DNA of 64,000 bases from Streptomyces caatingaensis (GTDB lineage Bacteria > Actinomycetota > Actinomycetes > Streptomycetales > Streptomycetaceae), in contig NZ_LFXA01000013.1 in NCBI RefSeq assembly GCF_001187435.1, forward strand, positions 124,001 to 188,000. The letters run 5' to 3'. Positions 42,446 through 49,366 of the stretch are shown one piece after another. Numbering within the stretch: the first letter of the stretch is position 1; the number at the start of each line of letters is the position of its first letter. The position numbers and the translations under genes are program-made. Below the pieces are notes generated by a model. That model had not been told where the DNA came from and did not search any database. It saw nothing but the letters and a program-made list of their open reading frames with translations.

Positions 42446-43726
42446 ATGACACCGTTCCCCGTCGGACTGCCCCATGAGACCGCCGGCACGACCCGCACAC
42501 CCCAACAGGCAGGTCCGCCGCAGGAGTCGGCCGCCGACCCCTTCGGCCTGCCGGAACACCTGCGCCTCCTGCGCGACCGCGTGCGGGAGTTCGTGCGGCG
42601 CGAGGTGATCCCCGCCGAGCCCGTGCTGCTCGCCGGCGGCGATACCGGGCGCCTGGCCCTCGGCCGGCTGCGCGAACGGGCGCGCTCGGAGGGGCTGTGG
42701 GGCCTGGCCCATCCGGCCGAGATCGGCGGGCGCGGGCTGCCGTTGACCGATTACGTCCCGCTCGGCGAGGCGGAGGGGGAGTCCGAGTTCGGCCCCGCCG
42801 TCCTGGGGTCGGAGCACCTGCTGGACGCCCTGATGCTGCACCGGCACGCGCGGCCCGCGGTCCGCGACCGCTATCTGCCCGGCCTCCTGGAGGGGCGGGT
42901 CACGCCCTGCTACGGGATGTCCGAGCCGGGCCGCGCGGGCTCGGACCCCTCGCTGATGACGACCCGGGCCCGGCCGGCGTGCGACGGGTGGACGATCCGC
43001 GGGAGCAAGTGGTTCATGCGGGCCGCGCGGGCGGACTTCATCACGGTCATGTGCCGTACGGAACCGCTGGGCGTGCCCAACTCCCAGGCGTTCACGATGT
43101 TCGTGGTGCCGGTGGGCACGCCGGGGTACCGGCAGGTGCGCGAGCTGCCGGTGCTGGGCGTGGAGGACGGGCACCGGGAGGTCCGCTTCGAGGACGTACG
43201 CGTTCCGGAGGACCACATGATCGGCGGGCGGGGTGCCGGGTTCGCCGTCGCGGGCGAGCGGCTGGACCTCGGCCGTACGCTGCGTGCCGTGCAGTGGCTG
43301 GGGCAGGCGCGGCGGGCGTTCGGCTTGATGTGCCGGCGGCTGCACGGGCGCACGGCGTTCCAGGAGCCGCTCGCGGCCAAGCAGTTGCTGCAACAGCACG
43401 TCTTCGACGCGTACACGGACATCCAGGCGGCCCGGTGCCAGGTGCTGCGGGCCGCGGCGGCCGTGCGGGCCGGCCGGGGCGCGTACGTGGAGGCCGCCAC
43501 GGCCAAGGTGCTGGCGTCGCGGGCCCTGTGCCGGGTGCTGGACCGGGCCGTGCAGATCCACGGCGCCGAGGGGCTGACGGACGACACGCCGCTCAGCCGC
43601 ATGTACCTGCGGGCCCGGGCCACGCGGATCTACGACGGGCCGGACGAGCTGCACGTCCACACGGTGGCGAAGCGGCTGCTCAAGCGGTACGCGGGGGATC
43701 CGGAGGCGGAGGCGGACGTCTTCTGA
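42446..43726 (+). CDS. Acyl-CoA dehydrogenase
   Basis: A 426-residue FAD enzyme that makes an alpha,beta-unsaturated acyl-CoA. Recognisable parts: the FAD/substrate segment CYGMSEPGRAGSDPSLMTTRA, GWTIRGSKWFMRAA, VRFEDVRVPEDHMIGGRGAG, and the C-terminal VQIHGAEGLTDDTPLSRMYL and RIYDGPDELH. The enoyl product is the right kind of acceptor for the PigD-like Stetter enzyme at 49.4 kb. About 30 extra N-terminal residues are low-complexity. Confidence 0.9.
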   Translation: MTPFPVGLPHETAGTTRTPQQAGPPQESAADPFGLPEHLRLLRDRVREFVRREVIPAEPVLLAGGDTGRLALGRLRERARSEGLWGLAHPAEIGGRGLPLTDYVPLGEAEGESEFGPAVLGSEHLLDALMLHRHARPAVRDRYLPGLLEGRVTPCYGMSEPGRAGSDPSLMTTRARPACDGWTIRGSKWFMRAARADFITVMCRTEPLGVPNSQAFTMFVVPVGTPGYRQVRELPVLGVEDGHREVRFEDVRVPEDHMIGGRGAGFAVAGERLDLGRTLRAVQWLGQARRAFGLMCRRLHGRTAFQEPLAAKQLLQQHVFDAYTDIQAARCQVLRAAAAVRAGRGAYVEAATAKVLASRALCRVLDRAVQIHGAEGLTDDTPLSRMYLRARATRIYDGPDELHVHTVAKRLLKRYAGDPEAEADVF

Positions 43727-43735
43727 GCCGTCCGG

Positions 43736-44776
43736 TCACCGGCGCGCGGCGAGGCTCTGGAGGGCCGAGAGCAGGAAGTGGTCGCCCCAGACGAGCTCGT
43801 GGGCGACGGCCGTGCCGGACGCCATGTCGTAGCAGCCGTCCAGCAGCCTGCCGGTCGTGGTCAGGTGACCGGAGACCAGCCGGTGCAGCAGGCCGGTGGC
43901 CGCTCCGGCGAGGGAGTCGCCCCGCGGCCCGGGTGTGATGCCGGCGAGGTCGAGGAGGGCCTGGGCGGCGATGGCCGCGGCGGAGGTGTCGCGGGGGCCG
44001 TCGGGGTCGCGGAAGCTCCAGGGGGGTACGGCCTCGCCGGTGCGGTCGAGCCAGTGGTCCGCGGCGAGCAGGGCGGCCTGCCGGTAGTCGCCGCCGGGCA
44101 GGGTGCGGGCGGCGGTGGCGAGGGCGAGGACGCCCCACGCCTGGCCGCGCGCCCACTCCCCCGGCGGCGTGTCCCGGGCCGGCCCGTCGAGGGGCACGGC
44201 GGCGCGGACGCGGCCGCCGGGGTCCAGGCAGCGGTCGCGGACCATGTCGGCCTGGCGGCGGGCGAGTTGTTCCCGGCCGGCCCAGGCGAGCAGGGCGACG
44301 AGGGCGGCGGCCGCGTCGACGGTGAGCTCGTTGGCGCCCCGGGCGCCGCGTCCGAGTGCCGTACCGGCGGGGACGACGCCGTGGCGGGGGTGGGCGGCCG
44401 CGGCGAGGGCCTCCGCTCCGGCGCGGGCGACGCGCGCCGCGTCGAGGTCGCCGCACCGCAGCCGGCCCTGGGCGGCTCCGTACCAGAAGGTCATGGCGCG
44501 GGTGTCGGTGTCGTCGTGGGCCCGTTCGAGGAGCCGGGCGGTGACGGTCCGGGCGCGTCGCAGGTCCGCCGGGTGCCCGCTCGCCTCCGCGGCGATCCAC
44601 AGGAGTCCGGCCCAGAAGCCGCCGGTCCAGGAGCCGCGGCGGGTGGTCGTCCAGCGTCCGTCCGCGGGGCCGGCGTGGAGCGGGAAGCGGTCGCCCACCG
44701 CGGCGGCGGTGGCGTCGACCCGTCCGAGCACCGCTTCGCGGGCCCGCGCGAAGCCGGGGGCGGCCGCCTCCGTCAT
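43736..44776 (-). CDS. GH88-type (unsaturated glucuronyl) hydrolase-like protein
   Basis: A 346-residue alpha-helical-barrel protein of the six-hairpin glycosidase type. Signatures: WTGGFWAGLLWIAAEASG, VDAAAALVALLAWAGREQ, GEWARGQAWGVLALATAARTL, and VWGDHFLLSALQSL, which resembles the YxWGDYFL ending of the family. Such enzymes release unsaturated uronic acids. Its stop is 10 bases from the dehydrogenase stop, and its start overlaps the MFS stop (ATGA), so it is made with that transporter. A link to the lipid chemistry is not evident; it may process a glycosylated form. Confidence 0.75.
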   Translation of the reverse strand: MTEAAAPGFARAREAVLGRVDATAAAVGDRFPLHAGPADGRWTTTRRGSWTGGFWAGLLWIAAEASGHPADLRRARTVTARLLERAHDDTDTRAMTFWYGAAQGRLRCGDLDAARVARAGAEALAAAAHPRHGVVPAGTALGRGARGANELTVDAAAALVALLAWAGREQLARRQADMVRDRCLDPGGRVRAAVPLDGPARDTPPGEWARGQAWGVLALATAARTLPGGDYRQAALLAADHWLDRTGEAVPPWSFRDPDGPRDTSAAAIAAQALLDLAGITPGPRGDSLAGAATGLLHRLVSGHLTTTGRLLDGCYDMASGTAVAHELVWGDHFLLSALQSLAARR

Positions 44777-46002
44777 CGCGCCACCGCCCGGCGCACCCGG
44801 CAGCCGCTCGCGACCGAGACCAGGAAGGCCGCTCCGGCGAGGGCCCAGCCCCCGGTGTAGCCGGCGGACGTGTCGGCCAGCAGGCCGAAGCCGAGGGGGC
44901 CCAGGACGAAGCCGCCGAAGAAGCCCATGGAGACCAGGGCGGAGGCGTGGCCGGTGGCGCCGAAGGCGGGGCTGCGGACGACGGCGACCATCGAGACGGC
45001 GTTCGCCGCCACGGCGGAGCCGCCGAGGCCGATGGCGGCGGGCCAGACCAGCGGGGGCAGCGCGGTGGCGGCGGGGACGAGGGCGAGGAAGGCGGCCGCG
45101 GCGGCCGCGAGGACGATCAGGGGGACGCCGATGTCGGACAGCCTGCCGCTCATCCGGGTCCACATCACGCGGGCGAGGATGCCCGCGACGCCGATGGCCG
45201 CGATCAGGGTGCCCGACACCCGCTCCCCCATGCCGAGTTCCTCGTGGGCGTACAGCGGGAGGTAGGTGTTGAGGGCGGCGAGGCCGGTGCCGATGCCGAG
45301 CGAGTAGAGGATGAGCCAACGGGCGGCGGCGCCGGGGGGCTTGGGGAGGATCCGGCCCGACGGGCCCGGCGCGGCGGGCCGTTCGCGCGGCAGCAGCAGG
45401 GCGGGCACGGCGGTGGCGAGGGCCACGGGGACGACCAGGGCGAGGGTGACGCGCCAGGAGGTGGCCCCGGCCAGCGAGGGCACGAGCGCCCCCGCGGCGA
45501 AGGCGCCGAGCTGCACGCCGGACTGTTTGACGCCGATGGCGGCCGCGCGCCGCTCGGGCGGGAGGTGGGCCGCGATGAGGCGGTTGGTCGCGGGGTTGGC
45601 GAACGCCTGGGCGACGCCGGCCAGGACGAGTCCCGCAAGGAGCCAGCCGTAGCCGTCGCCCAGCGCGAGCACGGCGAAGGCCAGTGCCACCGTCAGCAGC
45701 AGGGCCAGCAGCGCGCGGCGGCCGCCGACGACGTCGGCGAGGTGGCCGCTGACCAGGGAGAGCAGGGACGCGGTGCCGAACGCCACGGCGGTCAGCGAGC
45801 CGAGCTGGGACCGCGAGATGCCGAGGTCGGCCAGGAGCGTGGGCCCCAGGGCGCCGACGGCGTAGAGCACGAACATCGACAGGCCCATGCTCGTGGTGAC
45901 CAGCGGCAGCAGTCCCCGCGTCCCGTTCTTCCCGCCCGCCTTCTCCCCGTCCGGCCGGACGGCCTCGGCACGATCCTGTGTGTCCACGCTTGCCTTCCTC
46001 AC
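44773..46002 (-). CDS. MFS transporter (12 TMS)
   Basis: A 409-residue major facilitator. VSGHLADVVGGRRALLALLL is motif A; GLVLAGVAQAFANPATNRLI and GVKQSGVQLGAFAAG follow, as in CynX/NarK-type and sugar/organic-anion carriers. It is divergent from the TetR gene with 66 bases between starts. The ACTCTAG repeat in that gap falls in its promoter: on the minus strand TTTCAA, 17 bases, TAGAGT. Co-transcribed with the GH88-type gene. Confidence 0.87.
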   Translation of the reverse strand: MRKASVDTQDRAEAVRPDGEKAGGKNGTRGLLPLVTTSMGLSMFVLYAVGALGPTLLADLGISRSQLGSLTAVAFGTASLLSLVSGHLADVVGGRRALLALLLTVALAFAVLALGDGYGWLLAGLVLAGVAQAFANPATNRLIAAHLPPERRAAAIGVKQSGVQLGAFAAGALVPSLAGATSWRVTLALVVPVALATAVPALLLPRERPAAPGPSGRILPKPPGAAARWLILYSLGIGTGLAALNTYLPLYAHEELGMGERVSGTLIAAIGVAGILARVMWTRMSGRLSDIGVPLIVLAAAAAAFLALVPAATALPPLVWPAAIGLGGSAVAANAVSMVAVVRSPAFGATGHASALVSMGFFGGFVLGPLGFGLLADTSAGYTGGWALAGAAFLVSVASGCRVRRAVAR

Positions 46003-46025
46003 CGAAGAACGCTAGGTGTTGCTAA

Positions 46026-46045
46026 ACTCTAGATGCCAACTCTAG
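46026..46045. promoter_or_regulatory. ACTCTAG direct-repeat operator, TetR/MFS intergenic region
   Basis: ACTCTAG-ATGCCA-ACTCTAG, two identical 7-mers 13 bases apart, 24 bases upstream of the MFS start and 23 bases upstream of the TetR start. The site overlaps a plausible -10 (TAGAGT on the minus strand) of the MFS gene, consistent with repression by TetR. TetR operators are usually inverted, so a direct arrangement is unusual; each 7-mer, however, contains the palindrome CTAG. Confidence 0.68.
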
Positions 46046-46068
46046 TAATTGAAACGGTAGTCCTATAC

Positions 46069-46698
46069 ATGGCTGGAAAAACTGGCGTCCGCCGGCAACG
46101 CTCGCACGAGACCCGCATGCGCCTGCTCGACGCCTCGCTGCGGCTCTTCGTCACGCACGGCTACGACGGGACGACGATCGAGGCGATAGCCCGCGAGGCC
46201 GAAGTCGCGGTGCAGACCGTGTACTTCAAGTTCGGCACCAAGGTCACCATCCTCAAGGAGCTGCTGGACGTCCGGGTCGCGGGCGACGACGAGCCGGTGC
46301 CGACCGTGGAGCGCCAGTGGTTCCGCGACGCCGTCGCCGCCGAGGACCCGCGCGTCCACCTGCGCCACCAGGTGGACGGCGCGCGGGAGATCTACGGCCG
46401 GGTGGGCGAGCTGCTGGAGGTCCTGCGCAACGCGGCGCAGGGCAACGAGGAGATCGCCCCGCTGTGGGAGCGGAACAAGGCCCAGCGCTACGAGGTCCAG
46501 CGGCAGTTGATCACGTCCCTCGCCGGGAAGTGCTCCTTGCCGGCCGGCCTGACCGTCGAGCGGGCCACCGACATCAGTTACTCCCTGCTCGGCCCGGAGG
46601 TCCACCAGCTCCTGGTCGGCGAGCGCGGCTGGAGTCCGGACGAGTGGGCCGACTGGACCCACGCGGGGCTCCGCCGCCACCTGCTCGGCGAGGCGTGA
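46069..46698 (+). CDS. TetR-family transcriptional regulator
   Basis: A 209-residue repressor. The N-terminal DNA-binding domain is clear: RQRSHETRMRLLDASLRLFV, TIEAIAREAEVAVQTVYFKF, GTKVTILKELL. The C-terminal ligand domain (residues about 75-205) is not assignable. I use ATG 46069; the frame is open upstream to 46033 but that sequence is the operator/promoter. Probably controls the divergent MFS gene, itself, the MMPL gene downstream and the remote DHA2 exporter. Confidence 0.9.
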   Translation: MAGKTGVRRQRSHETRMRLLDASLRLFVTHGYDGTTIEAIAREAEVAVQTVYFKFGTKVTILKELLDVRVAGDDEPVPTVERQWFRDAVAAEDPRVHLRHQVDGAREIYGRVGELLEVLRNAAQGNEEIAPLWERNKAQRYEVQRQLITSLAGKCSLPAGLTVERATDISYSLLGPEVHQLLVGERGWSPDEWADWTHAGLRRHLLGEA

Positions 46699-46815
46699 CC
46701 CACGGGCCGCGGCCGGCGGGAAGCGGGCGCCGAGGACAATCGACGAGGACCGCCCGGACGCCGGACGGCGGGCCGGGGCCGGTCGCCCACCCCACCCACA
46801 CTCTTGGGGGCACCC

Positions 46816-49089
46816 TTGACCAACCAGTCGCAGCAGCCCACGCGCACGGCCGACGGCGCGGCCACGGGCCCGCCGGCCGCGGCCGGGCCGCCCGCGCGCG
46901 GACTCGCCGGCCTGGCCCGGCGCCTGATACGCCGCCGGATCCCGCTCTTCGCGGTCATCGCCGTGATCACCGCGGCGGCGGCCGTCTTCGGGGCCGGGGC
47001 CGGCGGCGATCTGTCGAGCGGCGGTTACACGGCGCGCGGCTCCGACTCGGCGCGCGCCGAGAAGATCCTCGACGAGCGGTTCGGCGCGGGCCCGCCGAAC
47101 ATGGTCCTCCTGGCCGCCGGGCGGCAGCCGGTGGACGACGCGGCCGCCGCGCGGGCCGGGCGCGAACTCACCGAGCGCATCGGCCACTTGTCCGGGGTGG
47201 GCCACGCCGAGTCGTACTGGACGAGCCGGGATCCCGCCCTGCGCTCGAAGGACGGCCGCTCCGCCCTGATCCTCGTCCGGCTCTCCGGCGACGACAGCAC
47301 CGCCAACCGCCGCTCCGGGACGCTCGTCGACGAACTCGGGGGCGCACAGGGCCCGTTCCGGGTCACGGCGACGGGAACGGCCGTCATCAACGACCAGATC
47401 GAGAAGCAGAGCGACGAGGACCTGACCAAGGCCGAGCTGATCGGCGCCCCGCTCACCCTCGTCATCCTGCTGGCCGCCTTCGGCTCCCTGGTCGCCGCCC
47501 TGCTGCCGCTGCTCGTGGGCATCGTCTCGGTCGTGTGCACCCTCGCGGTGCTGCGGCTGCTCGCCGCCTTCACCGACGTGTCGCTCTTCGCGATGAACGT
47601 CACCACGGCCCTGGGCTTCGGACTCGCCGTCGACTACAGCCTGTTCATCGTGACCCGGTACCGCGAGGAGCTGGCGCGCGGCCTCGACGTCGCGGCGGCC
47701 ATCGCGCAGGCGCTGCGCACGGCCGGCCGGACGGTGCTGTTCTCGGCGCTCACCGTCGTCCTCTCGCTGGCCGCCCTGCTGGCCTTCCCGATGATGTTCC
47801 TGGAGTCGCTGGCGTACGCCGGCATCGCGGTGGTCACCCTGGCGGCCGTCACCTCGCTGGTGATCCTGCCACCGGTCCTGGCCGTCATCGGACGGCGGAT
47901 CGACCGGCTGGACGTCTTCGCGCGGCTGCGGCGCCGGACACCGGGCTCCGATCCCGAACGGGGCGGCGCCTGGCACACGCTGGCGACCCGGGTGATGCGC
48001 CGGCCCGCCCTGGCCGGAGCCGGTGTCGCCGTGCTGCTGGTCGCCCTCGCGCTGCCCTTCGCGCACGCCCGCTTCGGGCTGACCGACGACCGCATCCTGC
48101 CGCCCGGCGCCCCGGCGCAGACCGCCGCGGACACCATCCGTAAGGACTTCTCCGGGGCCGGCACGGACCCGCTGACGGTCGTCCTGCCCGACCTCCCGGC
48201 GAAGAGCCGCACGACGGAACTGGGCTCCTACATGGCCGGGTTGTCGGCGGTCGACGGCACGGTGCGGGTCGACGGACCGCTCGGCAGCTGGGCCGGCGGC
48301 AGGCAGGTGGCCCCGCCGGGGGCGGCGGCCGCGGCCTTCTCCGACGCCCGGGGCGCCTGGCTGAACGTCGTCTCCGACGTCAACCCCAACTCCCCCGCCG
48401 GGGAACGCTACGCGCAGCAGGTCCGGGCCGTCCCGCCGCCCGCCCCGGCGCTGGTGGGCGGTGAGGCGGCCGCGCTGGCGGACACCAAGGACGTCCTCAA
48501 GGACCGCATCCCCTACGCCGCCGCCGTCATCGCCCTGAGCCTGCTGGTGCTGCTGTTCCTGTTCACCGGCAGCCTCGTGGTGCCGTTCCAGGCGCTGCTG
48601 CTCAACACGCTCAGTCTCACGGCCTCCTTCGGGGCGATGGTGTACGTCTTCCAGGACGGTCATCTCAAGTGGCTGGTGGGGGACTTCATCCACACCGGCC
48701 AGCTGGAGGTCACCGTCCCGGTGCTGATGTTCTGCGTGGCCTTCGGGCTCTCCATGGACTACACCGTCTTCCTGCTGTCGCGGATCCGGGAGAAGTACCT
48801 GGCCTCCGACGACAACACCCGGGCCGTGGTGTTCGGCATCGACCACACCGGCCGGCTGATCACCGCCGCCGCCCTGGTCGTGGCCACGGTCCTGGGCGCC
48901 CTGGCGACCTCGTCGCTGAGCCTGCTCAAACTGCTGGGCGCCGGGCTGGCGCTGGCGGTCCTGGTGGACGCGACGCTCGTGCGCGGCATCCTGGTCCCCG
49001 CGGTGATGAAGCTGTGCGGCCGGGCCAACTGGTGGGCGCCCGGCCCGGTCCGCCGGCTGCACGACAGGATCGGGCTGCGCGAGGGCTGA
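46816..49089 (+). CDS. MMPL/RND-family exporter
   Basis: A 757-residue membrane protein with two halves of about six helices each and large extracytoplasmic loops. FGLAVDYSLFIVTRYREELARG in the first half and AFGLSMDYTVFLLSRIREKY in the second are the MMPL signature with the proton-relay Asp-Tyr. Family members export lipids and lipid-linked metabolites, in keeping with a fatty-acid-derived product here. TTG 46816 follows GGGGGC; a TTG at 46804 is the alternative. A strong terminator follows. Confidence 0.92.
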   Translation: MTNQSQQPTRTADGAATGPPAAAGPPARGLAGLARRLIRRRIPLFAVIAVITAAAAVFGAGAGGDLSSGGYTARGSDSARAEKILDERFGAGPPNMVLLAAGRQPVDDAAAARAGRELTERIGHLSGVGHAESYWTSRDPALRSKDGRSALILVRLSGDDSTANRRSGTLVDELGGAQGPFRVTATGTAVINDQIEKQSDEDLTKAELIGAPLTLVILLAAFGSLVAALLPLLVGIVSVVCTLAVLRLLAAFTDVSLFAMNVTTALGFGLAVDYSLFIVTRYREELARGLDVAAAIAQALRTAGRTVLFSALTVVLSLAALLAFPMMFLESLAYAGIAVVTLAAVTSLVILPPVLAVIGRRIDRLDVFARLRRRTPGSDPERGGAWHTLATRVMRRPALAGAGVAVLLVALALPFAHARFGLTDDRILPPGAPAQTAADTIRKDFSGAGTDPLTVVLPDLPAKSRTTELGSYMAGLSAVDGTVRVDGPLGSWAGGRQVAPPGAAAAAFSDARGAWLNVVSDVNPNSPAGERYAQQVRAVPPPAPALVGGEAAALADTKDVLKDRIPYAAAVIALSLLVLLFLFTGSLVVPFQALLLNTLSLTASFGAMVYVFQDGHLKWLVGDFIHTGQLEVTVPVLMFCVAFGLSMDYTVFLLSRIREKYLASDDNTRAVVFGIDHTGRLITAAALVVATVLGALATSSLSLLKLLGAGLALAVLVDATLVRGILVPAVMKLCGRANWWAPGPVRRLHDRIGLREG

Positions 49090-49129
49090 ACGCGCCCGTC
49101 CGCAACCGGCGTTCGCCGCCGGGCCCCCC

Positions 49130-49162
49130 AAGGCCCCTCCGCTCCCCGCGCGGAGGGGCCTT
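49130..49162 (+). terminator. Strong hairpin after the MMPL gene
   Basis: AAGGCCCCTCCG (49130-49141) pairs perfectly with CGGAGGGGCCTT (49151-49162) around a nine-base loop. It sits 41 bases past the MMPL stop and isolates the following operon, which needs its own promoter. Confidence 0.75.
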
Positions 49163-49191
49163 CCTCACACCGATTCTCATGGATGACGGAA

Positions 49192-49209
49192 CTAGAGTGC
49201 GGCTATAGT
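49192..49209 (+). promoter_or_regulatory. Operator-like repeat and -10 before the PigD-like gene
   Basis: CTAGAGT-GCGG-CTATAGT: the first half matches the ACTCTAG operator unit exactly (opposite strand) and the second differs by one base, but the spacing is four rather than six. TATAGT at 49204-49209 is a good -10 element. The site lies 158 bases upstream of the preferred start. Weaker than the other two sites. Confidence 0.4.
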
Positions 49210-49366
49210 AAGCGTGCGCGACCGCCTGCCCGGCCCGGGATCAACGGGCCCCGCGGCACGCGCACGGGGGGACAACGGGGGAATCAACGGGGATTCGTTC
49301 TGGTCTGCCGCCGTGCGGGTGCGGCGTTCGCGCGCTCGCTCCATGACCGGAACGGAGATCAAGAAA

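Noticed and set aside
39149..43660. Minus-strand open frame of about 1500 codons
   Set aside because: Antisense to the CoA-transferase, ligase and dehydrogenase genes, all of which have family motifs on the plus strand. Low-complexity translation.
46063..49131. Minus-strand open frame of about 1020 codons
   Set aside because: Antisense shadow of the TetR and MMPL genes.
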